The position numbers and the translations under genes were made by a program. Positions 35,214 through 46,559 of a DNA stretch of 64,000 nucleotides are shown here, in pieces (position 1 is the first letter of the stretch; every line of letters begins with the position of its first letter). The notes under the pieces were generated by a model. It was not told the DNA's origin, searched no databases, and saw only the letters and a list, made by a program, of their open reading frames with translations. Source of the stretch: Cyanoderma ruficeps (taxonomy: Eukaryota; Chordata; Aves; Passeriformes; Timaliidae); assembly GCA_008694505.1 (NCBI GenBank), contig VZDJ01000623.1:12850514-12914513 (forward strand). The letters are read 5' to 3'.

Positions 35214-38200
35214 GTTTTGATCTTTTAAAGACCATCCTTTAAAAACGGTCTGAGACATCATCAGAACAACTACTTCCGTAATTTGCAATTCATTTATATT
35301 ACTTGTCAGAAGCCAATTTTTCATATGAAAATATTTCTTTACTCTCAAGACTAATTTACTACCTGCTTATTTGTTCAAAGGATGTTACATTTCGTTTTCA
35401 AGGGGCTCGCCTCATGTTATAATATGTTACATCTTCTTGTTAGATGACACTGAAACACTTCAGTTTTACAAACTTTGGTTTCCATAAAGCTTCAAAGGTG
35501 ACTGAAGGTGTTTTGGGGTTTTTTGTTTTGGTTTGGGTTTTGTTTTTGGTTTTTATTTTTTTCTGGTTAGTTTTGTGTTTTGCTTTCTATTACTCAGGAA
35601 ACAGTTTTCCAGTTGATTCTTTTTTTTTAAATCATCCCCACCCCCCCAATTTATAACTTTCAGAGGGAATTTTCCTCTGGTTGTGGCTGATTTTACTAGA
35701 TCCTCTTAAAAGCATTCACTTAATTTGATTTGTACTTGCCAGTCTCATTTTGAACAGAGATATGTAAAGCATTTCTCATTGGAATTTTTTCCATACCTAT
35801 ATAATCTTTATTTTGTATTGTTATTGCTGCAATTTGAGTTCTGAGTCAGCTTTAAATTAAGATATTTAAAACTTGGAAGGAGCTGGTAAAGGAAAAAATA
35901 TCACCCTTTCCTACTTAATTTAATTTTTTAGCGTATGTAACAAACTATATGTACAATCCAAATCCAATGTTTTAGCAAGCACCATATTGAGACTTTCTGT
36001 CAAAATTGAGTAATTTTTTCTTTTTATTTCTGGCTCAGTAAATCTGATAATAAATAAGTAGTTTTGAAAAGTTGAAAATAGTGTTTGGATTAAATGAGCT
36101 TTTAAAGTTTTTTTTCTATCATGACTCTATACTTTTCCAGCATGGCTCTTTTCCTAACATAACTTGTGAAAAATATTTTATGTTTTTATTTTTTTATATT
36201 TTTATGTTTTGTTATTAAAAAGGAGATAGTCATATTGGTTTCAAAGAAAGTAGAGAGAAAAGCTTTATGATTTAAAAAATCTCATTTTTCAAAGCTTGAA
36301 CTTGTAAAAGTTAGTGACTGTATCAAAATCCATTCTTTAATATTCTCTCTGCCATAAATCTCACCAACTTTTGATGTCGACTAATGGATTAATAAGATAA
36401 AGATTTTATGAAATCACTATATGTAAGAAAATTACAAACTTTCTTTTTTTTTTCTCTTTGAACACACAAAAAAGTTTGCCATTACCATTGGTTTTTTTTA
36501 GACTGGCAATGAGCAATCTAAAGCAGATGGAATTGATAAAAATGTCCCCTCCATTGATCAGTTGAAGGATCTAGACAGGAGAGAGCAGGTGGTTTAGCTT
36601 TGCTGCGTTGGCTTTGGGGTTCTTCATGTGACAGCCACATCCAGCTTTCCCGGAGTCAATTCAGCCTTCATCTGAGTCTGCTTGCACTTCCCATCTGACC
36701 CTGCAGCAGGCTCCATACAAGCCACTGTAGTAAGGTCATCACAGCACCTCCAAGATGGAATCAGAAATTGCTTATTGCACCCACAGAACAGACTGATGAC
36801 TCAGGTTCAACAAAGGCTTCATGGATACAGGAGCTGTGTTAGCAGTCAAAACTAGCCATGAGTACATTCCTGTGGATAAGGGATATGCAAATTTGGCTAA
36901 CCTGGCCTGGAGCACTTCCTTTGAGCTGTGTGGGTAGTCTGACAAGCACGGAATGGCTGATAAAAGCAATCTTACAGAAACTTATAATAGGACATCTGTC
37001 TTAATTCAGCTCAGGATTAGGTAAAAAACCACAATTTCACATGAATATGAAAAACAAAACCAAAATAATTCATAAACTGAATGTTTTTACAGATGACCAG
37101 AATACCCATCATTATAGAGAAAACAGAAAGAATAACAAAGAATTATAAGCAAAACTTCCATACTCATAGACTCAGTATTGCCACAGTGTAAATATTTGGG
37201 AACCCGCCCCTGTCCCCCTCTCATCCCTAGTTGGGAGTTCATTTGCCGTCTCTCCTCTAACATCATTCACTGAGGCAACTGATGCATGTCACAGAAGATG
37301 AAATGATGCCAGGCTGCATGGCTCACACACCTGAGCATCAAAGAATCAGTACTGTACAACCATAATCCCAGATGCTTCTGGAATTGACACTAGAGGTTAT
37401 ATAACACATCAGACTATTAAAAGAACACCCCACCCCCCCCAGAATTAAAAATAAAAAGAAAAAACAAAAAAACCTGTGACTTTTCTGATGGATAAATAAA
37501 CTTTTTAAGAAAAAAACACAAACACTTGCAGTTTTCTTGCAAATCTCTTATTTTCAGGGCCTTAAAAATATCTTTTTAAACATCCAGAGTTTATGTCTGC
37601 TGATATTTATTTAAGAGCAAGTGGGAGAAAAAGTGGACATTATGCCACGAGTAACAGATTGCATGAGTTTTTTCCAACTCTTTTCTACTACTGACAATGT
37701 GTTGGTGGGTTTTGATTGTCATATCAGTAACAGTGGTCTTAACAGAAGAACAGGTATTATTTATTTTAATTGATCTCCTCTTGATCTTTTGCTTTTCTGT
37801 CTATTTTTCTGCTGAACCCATCACTTGGTCCTAAGGTGCCTACTTACAACATGTGATCAATAGAGCATACTTCTAATTTGGGAAGAGGCAGATAAAGCCA
37901 TTTCCTAACCCCACCTGTATTTATTTCTCTGGAATCATCTGAGATGTTACAAACAAACCTGGCAGCCTGTGGCAATCTACTAAGAAGGGAAGAGTTCCTC
38001 TGCATATCAAATCAAATTGAGAAAGAAAATGAATGAAAAATTGCAATTTTAAGGTTGCAGAGAAAGCTTATTACGCTACAATATATTTAAATTAAATATG
38101 CAGTACGTGTTTATGGTATCTGTGGTGCTTTACCACCAGGTGGGATTTAAAATCCAAAGAAGCCACTCTTCTTCCCTCCACCCCATTCTGGTGAGAGAGT

Positions 38201-38320
38201 GCAAAGGCAGACACTATGGGTTGAGACAACAATTTTCTAAAAGCTAAGAGCAATGGAATAAGAAAATCACAGCAACAGCAAAAGATTAATAACAAAGAAA
38301 CACAAAAGAGAAGGCGCTTT
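35214..38320. other. Unique AT-rich non-coding DNA
   Basis: No gene recognised. Contains a T/G-rich low-complexity tract (35509-35584) and C-runs near 35640 and 37430. Bases 36580-36760 are GC-richer than their flanks without any repeat or frame that I recognise. Confidence 0.5.
35509..35584. repeat. T/G-rich low-complexity tract
   Basis: Runs of T separated by single, double or triple G over about 75 bp, ending in gttttgtgttttg. The complementary strand is A/C-rich, like tracts at 45865-45980 and 56695-56770. Confidence 0.8.
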
Positions 38321-38880
38321 TCATGCAAAAAGTGTTCACCACTTCAACTTACTTTTGCATATCTGCTGAGACAAACACAAGATCACAGATGCTCCTGTGG
38401 CCAGCATTTCCTATCCCCAAGCTCCAGACAATGAAAAACAACAATGGACAAAGCCCCAGAGAGCTGGGTCATCCACACTGCATGGGGCCGCTGCTTGGGA
38501 CTGCTCAGCTTGCCTGGACTCAGGCTCAGCTCAGGCTTGGTTCTTCTCACCTTTGTTTGCTGGTGTATTTTTTTCTGGCACCTCAGCCTGGAGCTGCATC
38601 TTGGAGGGGTTTTTTGCACCTCAGAGCCACCTCCTGGAAGAATGGGAAGGGCTGGGTGGCAGCAGTGGAGGGACAGAGTCTGCAGTGCTGGTCCTGGGAG
38701 TCCACAGTGCTACCACGCTTACCTTTTCCAATCAAGAGGGCCAGTAAAACACTGCACTTCTGGGGGTAGTTTCCTTTGTTCTTCCCTCCAAGATCACGGT
38801 CCCCAGCTATGAGGAAAGTGGTATGGAATAGCATTCTGGCCATGCCCACATGGCTCTAAGCTCTGCCCCCAGTGAGCAAA
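38321..38880. other. GC-rich islet with many open frames
   Basis: An abrupt rise in G+C. Open frames of 148, 116 and 122 codons (plus strand, three frames) and 88 and 78 codons (minus) overlap each other, which is what composition predicts, and none has a domain I know. On the minus strand there are good donor-like strings (aaaaggtaagcg, complement near 38722; aaaggtgagaag, complement near 38548), but no matching acceptor and frame that make an exon. It may be an eroded retroelement or an untranslated exon. Confidence 0.4.
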
Positions 38881-40763
38881 CCTGGGACAGTGTCTGAATG
38901 TGGTTTTCTGAATATGTAAGGCTTGTTCTTATCCCACTATTAGCAATCTCATAAGAAAAGGCTGCAAAACCAATGTTTATTACATGAAAAAGGGTCTACT
39001 ACTGGGTCTCTCACACACCACAGTTCCCCCACATGGCCCTTGACATTAGAGATAAGCAGTAAGGCTCAGATAGAATAGGATGTGGCTAATCCAAAGTCAC
39101 TAAATAATTTTGACACTGCAACTCCCCAGAGTATGACTAACACAAAAATAACTTTAATTTCTCCTGGTTAAGTATGCAGGCCTTGCAACTATTAGGAAGG
39201 AATGACCTGAAACCACTGGATTTAACCTTTCTCTCTCTGACCTGTTATCAGTCCTAAAATGAGGTAATAAAATGTCAAGAGTGGAGTTCATTTGTGCTCA
39301 GCCATTGGGCAGTCTAACAGCTGCTTTTCTGCAGTGAGCTGCCCAGTTGGAAGTAGAAGCTAAGACAAGATTGCCTATATATTTTTTATTTTATTTTGTT
39401 GTGGGTTTTTTTGGTTTTTTTTAGTAAAAATATGGAATGGACTATTGACCCAATTTCTTTCAAACTGTTCCTGACTGTTTTAAGGATACTCATTGGATTC
39501 ACTCTGGATCTACACTTCCACTCACTCCTGTCTCTTAAAGTACAAAACTGATAGTTTCAAAACAAGGGTTTAGATTCAAACCATTAATTAATTAGTACAT
39601 TACAGAAGCCTCAGATTTGCCTAAGGCTTTTTCCAGCAATTATTAACATCATTCAAGTTTAAAAATATTCTTGGTTTGCATTTTCATTGGTGACTTAGCT
39701 CTTTTTGGAAAAGTATGTTCCTACCAAGAAAAACTGCTTTGTATTGTCCAGTCACCTGCCTAATCATTGCTCAGGAACATTACATGAGGATCAAAGTGAG
39801 ACAGCAGAAAGAGAACAAGCCAAAGAAAAGATCTGCATCTTCTAACTACAGGGGGATGGTAGATAAAATTTCCTTCTAAGCAGCTGAGACACTATTATAG
39901 ATTGTTTTGTTAAAGAGAAGTAACTCTAAATATTTTAAGTGGAGCTGGAGTATTCAGAAGTCAAAAGGTATTTGGGAAATCATATTCATGAATGTGAGGC
40001 CTGGCTCTTTTCGCCCTTTCATACTGCTGTTTAGCTAGCTTGCTCTCCTCCTTCTATTATTAAATTAGTTAAGAGGTGAAAATGTACTTTTCACAATGCT
40101 TTGGTCTTCTTTCGATCTCCTCATGCATTGCAGGCAGGGGTAGATTTTATTTAGGAGTAAAGGGCTTAGCCCCCACCAGAAATTTATATCCTTTGCCTCT
40201 GAGTTTTAATACACTCTTGCAGAAGCATTAGAGCTGCTGCTGCCTGCAGGCATATTTAGCTTCATTTTCACCAGTGTACTAACTCTTGAATCCCTGTAGT
40301 CCTTCTTCCTCTCATTACACTGTGTTTCTCTTCTACAGCTGGTTTCAAAACTGCTGGGTTATGCATAATGGTATGAGGCCCTTCCTCCTGGAAAACTAGG
40401 TCACTGGAATGTAATACGAGTTTCTTCTACACTTATGAAAATTGCACATGTTGAAAAATACAGCACACTTACTTTAAAACATTTTTTTATGGTAAACAGG
40501 ATAGAAGCCTGCATTTTTATTAGTCCTGCTCTTGTCCTGTATCCCAGTCACATTTCCCTCTCCCTGACTTTTATTTGTGTGTAGCAGAACCCGCACAGCT
40601 GCAAAGCAGTATTTTGGTAGCAACCCCAACATAACTTCAGTTGTAATTTTTGGTTAATGAGAAATGTAGCAGGTAGGGAAATTATGGTCATCCCAATTAC
40701 TATTGAGGTGAGACTTCAAGAAAAATGGGGTCTCTGCAGGCCTTATCTGGCTACATGTTAACA
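38881..40763. other. Non-coding DNA
   Basis: No gene or transposon recognised. Bases 40130-40270 have a non-repetitive, balanced composition with short runs such as gctgctgctgcctgcaggc that could be a conserved regulatory element, but conservation cannot be judged from one sequence. Confidence 0.4.
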
Positions 40764-40845
40764 AATATATATGTATATGTGTTTATATGTGAGTGTGTGT
40801 ATATACACCTATATTATATATATACCCACACACACATACATATGT
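40764..40845. repeat. Mixed TA/TG/CA dinucleotide tract
   Basis: Alternating purine-pyrimidine sequence for about 80 bp: TA and TG units on the left and TA and CA units on the right, so the two halves are roughly complementary and could fold back. Such tracts mutate rapidly and can adopt non-B structure. Confidence 0.88.
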
Positions 40846-42841
40846 TGAGAAGTTCCTGGAACAGAGAATTTGTCACATGTTTCAGATTGTCACCATTATG
40901 GAAGATGGACTCTACCTCTAAAGAAAAATCTTATTTTAAGTAAATACTTGTGTCCTTTCATGTCTATTTCCTTATAATTCACACAGTAAAATCATCCCAT
41001 GCTGACTCTATCCAATGCTCCAGGGCAGCAGTCAGCTTGTATTCTACTTAAGAGTTTCTGAGGTTGTTAGAAACACTGGCACAGCAGATTTCAGTCTGGA
41101 TCAGCACTGCAAAACCTTTAAGCACAAATAGTCTCAGAAACATTATCTTCTTGCATTTAGAGATAGCTTTACTTTGTAAACTATGTGTTAAATCTGATAG
41201 CATACCATGAACAATGAAGAAAGCATGCCTAAAAAACTAATAAACAACACATCCAAAAAACCTACAGTTCTTGAAACGCAATTCACACCAATGTATATTT
41301 ACAACAGTTTTACCTCTTGTACTTTTTAGAACACATGATCTTTTAATCAATAGCAAGACTACCCAATGATGGAATTATCTCTGCCCTAAATTCCCATCTG
41401 ATTATTGCATGGGTCAGAACTTCTTCACTTACCAACGTAAACACTCATGCACATAACTCTCTCTGTGCATGATAAAGGGGCTTTTTCTGTAAAGCTTATT
41501 AAATCATGTAACTTGAGAAGCAAAATAACTGCTTCAACATCTGCTCTCTAACACAAGACAGCAATTCCTACCTTTCTTTCACATTCTTCAGCTTCTAAGA
41601 AGAACCTGTTAATAGTTAAAAATACAGTAATTTTTATAAGATGTTTATAAGATGTATAACGTATATTATATGTGTATAATTTTTATAAGATGTATGGTCA
41701 ATTATTTGTGTCATGGCTGTTTTACATTATGAGAAATTCCAAGGAACTTTATAATATTCAGTTCTGAAGTAACCTAACAAAAAGAACTTTTCCTGCTAAC
41801 TTCATAAATCTGTGATTTATTTGTGGCTTACAAAAGAAAAGACAAATTATTAATGAATTTTAAATGAATTAGTGACAATAGAATATTCAGCATAAAATCT
41901 TGTACTTTTTATTTGGCAAAGCTTTTAGGAGCTACTATTGATACATCTTGTCCAGAATTTGCTTTGAGTGTTATCATAATCAAAGCTCTTCTCTCTACTC
42001 TGTGGTTGAATGCTGAAATGTTTTATCTTTCCCTCTGCTCCAGCTAGGGGTTGTCCTATCTTAAGCATTTGACTAATGTAAAAGAAGACATCTCATAAAG
42101 AAATGTTTTATGAAAGTGTGCGTTGTTGCTCCACAACCTCTAAGCTTTAGCTACTGTAAGTTTAATAAAAGAAAATGTGGCAAAATTACTGAAAAAAGGT
42201 AAATTTAAGCTGCGTTTACAGCTCAGCATATTCACAACACTTTTGACTTATCTACTTGAACTTTGCAAGAAATTAGTTGCAATGTTACTCGAAGAATTTC
42301 TGGTTGATTTGTCATCATCTCCAATTTTCACTGCAAGTTGGATGAGCAGGAATAGTATTCTAATTGACACCTGCTACTCTGAAGAAATGGTCTACATACA
42401 AGGAGTCATCAACTGAAGGGCAATGCTGTTATTCTTCCTAAAGTAGCTGAACGGGAAAACCAAAAAGAATTAACATTATTTATAAAGTTTTAGTGAAATT
42501 GCAAGGGTTTGAGCTAATTTTACAGTGATTAGTAAGGGTTTCTCCTTCCCACTGAAACAGTTTAAGAGAACAGATAGACACTTCTGGTTAAGATGTCATC
42601 TAAATGTGCAGTGACATCAGTGTCTCAAAGATCTAGTTTCAGTGATTTCTCACTGTCTGGAAATTCTGACTTTGCTAAAAGAATAAAAACTTCTTAAGTG
42701 CTCTGCAACTTCATGGTTAGGGTTGTGTTATGCATCATGGAAGATTTTGACTTACATTACCACTCTTGTCAGCATAAATTGAAATGTGGAATATTGGATC
42801 TGTCATGTCTCTGAATCCTGTGCTCTGAGCATAAGTATGTA

Positions 42842-42865
42842 TTTTTTATTTTTTTTTTTTTTTTT
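42842..42865. repeat. Poly-T run
   Basis: Twenty-three T with one A. No LINE or SINE body is visible on either side, so it is not clearly a retroposon tail. Confidence 0.85.
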
Positions 42866-44102
42866 ACTGAGTGGAAACTCTTATAGGAAAATCTATGCAC
42901 TGAGATTTAATTTTCACTTAAATGTTTTTTTAATCTTGTTTTTATTCCAGTCTGTAATTTAAAAAATTACAAAGTCTTAAACGTTACTATAAGACAGAAC
43001 TGGCAGCTTCTGCAAAACTCTAATCTGGCATATTCTGTTTAAATTATTTGCAGAGGATAGATAGTTTGGCAATAATAATCACAGAATTTTTATGGAACCA
43101 ATATCTTTATCTGCAGATATCTCCCAATAATAAGCCACTTTTAGACCCTTAACTTCCAGTCTCCTGCCAAGTGATAGTCCAGGATTTATAAAACATTCCT
43201 AACACAAAATTATACATATGCTTGTTATAGAGAATGTGATTTAACCATAAAAATGAATGCTATCTTTTTCAACTGAGCATATTGATAAAAGTATAAACAT
43301 AGATTAGCCTTGCATTTGGCAAAATCTTTTATTACTCTGTTGACTGATAGGTACAGTGACATATTGGGAATTGCTACAGTTCCTCACTGCATTCGACTGG
43401 ATGTGAAGAAGCTTAGCCAGGTTGAAGAAGTATTATAGGTATAATCCATTCCACTGTAGTATTTAATTGCTTGGGTTTAATGTCCCAGTTGAATCTTATT
43501 TATAAGGGGAAGCTTTTCATCACCTGAGTGCAACATGGAGAAAGTTGTTCTGAAAGGATATGTGAGAGACAGAGATGTGCTGATTTATAAATGTTTTATT
43601 TCTATTTGATGCCCTTTAATTTCCTGCTATTTTACAATACTAAATGTTTTAGTTTATGTTCTGATGAAATCTAATCTAATTTAAAGACTGTCTGAAGAGT
43701 CAACTTCATCCCAAGTATTTCTGTCCTTTGCTTGCATGCTGGAGCCCAGATTCACATTCCTGTTTTGTAGATGAGACTGTCCTTTACTGTGGATTAATAC
43801 CAGTATATCTAAGAAAGAGGAAAGAAGGAATCATCATTCTCCTTCCTAGTAATCACTTATTATGTTCACATCTTGGGCAGTTACTAAAATCATTATATAA
43901 TAAGTTTCATAATTTACACCACCATTATATTTCTTAAGCAGTTACTGATTGTTCTCTTAAATTGTTTTAACTCTACTTAGTGACTAACTTGACCTACCTG
44001 CAAAAGAGAATTCTGGAAGCAGTCATTCATGGCTGCATGTTTAAAAATCTTACTGAAACCTAATCATTAGATATCACCATGAATTTTTACTGGTTTAGCT
44101 TT

Positions 44103-44124
44103 TTGTTGTTGTTGTTGTTGTTTG
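44103..44124. repeat. TTG trinucleotide microsatellite
   Basis: About seven TTG units followed by T/G-rich sequence. Confidence 0.9.
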
Positions 44125-44682
44125 TTTATTTTGTTTTTAAGATACAGAAACTTTTCTACTAAAAAGTCTTAATTCCTTTTAAAATTATTTAGCTATGAGA
44201 GTGGAGCAGAACAGAGCAAGAAACAGAAGTGATACTACACAAAAATCAAAAATAATACCACAAAATTTCTGTAAAGGGACTCACATCCAGTATGTTCAAT
44301 ATTTACCTACAAATACAAATGAATTAGAAGGCTTTGAATGAGTCACAATTTAAAAGTTCAGTAGCTAAAGAATTAATATCAATTATCCATTTTCATGCCA
44401 TATTTCAGGTTTTGATACTGGAGTATTATAACTTGTACTAAATTATAATGCAAAGCACTGAGTTATCTATCTCTAGAGAGGCAGCTTTACAGTCAGAGAA
44501 AAGCTAATACTATTTTGACAGACAGTGGAAAAGTCCAGTATACATACCCTCTAATGGATTCAAATTTTTCAGTCTTATTCCATATTATGGATATATATCA
44601 TTTAATGGATAGATTTCATATACATAGAATCCTGCAAGGTTGTTTTCTTTTTCCCCCAAAATCCTTTTTTTAAACAACTGGT

Positions 44683-44711
44683 AAAAAAANAAAAAAAAAA
44701 AAAAAAAAAAA
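44683..44711. repeat. Poly-A run containing one ambiguous base
   Basis: Seven A, one N at 44690, then more than twenty A. The N is the only ambiguous base I see in the window and marks a homopolymer the sequencing or assembly did not resolve. True length is unknown. Confidence 0.95.
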
Positions 44712-45860
44712 AGAAGAATTCTTTTCTATCCTAAGTATGCAGGCAAAAGTTATCTTTCTGCTCTGTGAGACATCTCATTTCCATTGGTTAATGTTAGCTC
44801 AGGAACCAACTGTACCTTGACATTTTTCAATGGAATTTGACAAAAGATAGTGGCAATAAATAACAAGCTTTCAGAACTAGGACCTTATGAAGTCGCTATA
44901 TTATCCTCTGTATTAAACTTCAAAAGACCAAAACTACACTAGATTTTAGTGAGGAACTTTGTCACCTCGTTAACGCATGTTAGAACAATTCACCAATTCA
45001 TGCAAACCTACTGAACTTTATCACTGAAAATTCTGTATACATGTGGACACAGTGGTCACTCAGGGAAAAGGATGAATTTAATGTTGTTTTGTGCAGATTT
45101 AAGTTCTCTTACCTAAATACCATGTTCCTCAGAAAGCTGTGCTCCTGCAAATTCATGGGGTTTTTTTCCTGTTAAAGAGATTCCTTTTATTAAACTGATA
45201 CTTTTAAACAAATGCTTATTTCAGACCCATCTCTTCAATTTATTTCTCCCTCCCAGCTTAATTCCTCAACCCAACCAATGTTTTAAATGACATTAAAATT
45301 TCACCAATTTAAAATTACTTTAAAATTCATCTGGTTTCCATGGTACTTAAAAGCAAAAAGTAACAGACTATACAAAAATTTTTGGTCTCTGAAGTTAAAG
45401 CTTTGTAACTTTTCTCTAATAATTGCTTATTAATTCCTTCTGTATTCTTACTGCTTGTTGCTGTAAAGTTAAGAAGCTCAGTTTTCCAGCAGGACCTAAG
45501 TAAGTAAAGACTTCACCCCTTTCAAAGACAGTATGAGCAGAACACACAGCTGAACTTCATGCATGAAGGCAACGAACTCACTCTTTATCAATCGACCGTT
45601 ACTTTTTGTTATACTTCACTTATCATTTCAGCACTTCTATTCACTCTAGCTTTAGCTAGTACTAAAGTTAACATTTTATATTCTATCAAACTTTTTCAGT
45701 TCAAACACTTAGTACAGAGGGTTTACTGTGATGATGTCAGGTTACCAGAGAGACTGTTTTGTAGCGGGTAAAAATGTTTGCAGATACATGTGAATTTTGA
45801 TGAACGTTTTCTGCTGCAATTAAAAAAAATTTGATTTTTTTGTAATGACTTCCCTTAAGT

Positions 45861-45980
45861 TGAATAAAAAAAAATTCAAAAAAAACCAACAAAAACCCCC
45901 CACAAAACCCTCAAACCAAACAAATAACAAAACAAACAAACAACCTCCCCCACCCCCCCCAAACATACCCACAAAAAAAT
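45861..45980. repeat. A/C-rich low-complexity tract
   Basis: Runs of A broken by C, with CAAA and CCCAC units and two C-runs of five to eight bases. It keeps one plus-strand and one minus-strand frame open by composition alone, giving lysine/proline-rich or glycine/phenylalanine-rich pseudo-peptides. Not a gene. Confidence 0.85.
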
Positions 45981-46423
45981 GCATTTTCATCCCAAGAGTA
46001 AAGTTCCTCGCCATTGTCCAGCCAAAGGCTGAAGCAGAGTTAATGCTCCTACAGAATTGCCCACCATGAATTGTGCATCCTTAAATTATGATGAAAACAA
46101 ATTTCCTTACTCCTTCTCTTAGCCAGCACTGGTAGCACATTATCAGTGTTTCCTCTATGCATCACTAGAAGAAGATGTAGGATCATGTGCTTCTCCTAAG
46201 CATGTTAATAATTTTTCTTAGCTCAATTGTTTATGTCAGAACTAAAGACGAAGGAGTTTCTATAGGCCTAAATCTGCCTGGTGAAAACTTCTCTGGTCAC
46301 TGACAAGACCATTCATCAGGAAAAAGAGCAAGTGCTATACAAGTACTTAATAGAGACAGACTGAAGTAGCTGAGGTGAGAAAAGTTGAAAAGTTAAAAAT
46401 ATTGTTTTTTTGAACAGCCACAG
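45981..46423. other. Non-coding DNA
   Basis: No feature recognised. If the minus-strand exon candidate to the right is a real last exon, this would be its 3' untranslated region, but no clear poly-A signal is seen on that strand. Confidence 0.4.
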
Positions 46424-46549
46424 TTAGATCAACTCCTGTTTCAGCTCATTCGGAGCAGACATTTGTATCCACCCACCAACAACTTGGATGAATTGCTGAA
46501 TAGAAATTTTTGGATCTGTCTTGTCTCCTTTTGCTTTTATCACATACAC
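46424..46549 (-). other. Possible terminal coding exon, unknown gene
   Basis: On the minus strand a pyrimidine-rich acceptor (tactatttttcag, ending at 46550) is followed at once by a 126-bp open frame: 41 codons then TAA (46426-46424). The peptide begins VYVIKAKGDKTDPKISI and continues with QQFIQVVGGW and ELKQELI at the end. The composition is unlike the chance peptides elsewhere here: it is soluble and charge-balanced. The part GDKTDPKISIQQF is loosely like a degenerate EF-hand loop (I at position 8, Q in place of the final acidic residue), but this is speculation. I do not recognise a gene. A chance match of an acceptor with a short frame is the main alternative. Confidence 0.25.
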
Positions 46550-46559
46550 CTGAAAAATA

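Larger units (their letters stand above)
40846..45860. other. Unique AT-rich non-coding DNA with simple repeats
   Basis: No gene or interspersed repeat recognised. Contains poly-T (42842-42865), a TTG microsatellite (44103-44124), a poly-A run with one unresolved base (44683-44711), and a doubled aatttttataagatgt-like string near 41630-41690. Confidence 0.5.

Noticed and set aside
38323..38812. 148-, 116- and 122-codon overlapping plus-strand frames as a gene
   Set aside because: All three frames of one strand stay open together, which composition explains. No domain, and no coherent set of splice sites.
42842..42865. Poly-T as the tail of an antisense processed pseudogene or SINE
   Set aside because: No body of a retroposed sequence and no flanking duplication could be found.
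45559..45771. Mitochondrial DNA insertion, because the translated frame is rich in hydrophobic residues
   Set aside because: The nucleotide sequence does not line up with any avian mitochondrial gene I can recall, and the peptide match to ND4L-like ends is only a few residues.
45845..46069. Lysine/proline-rich peptide and its glycine/phenylalanine-rich antisense partner
   Set aside because: Both are produced by an A/C-rich low-complexity tract.
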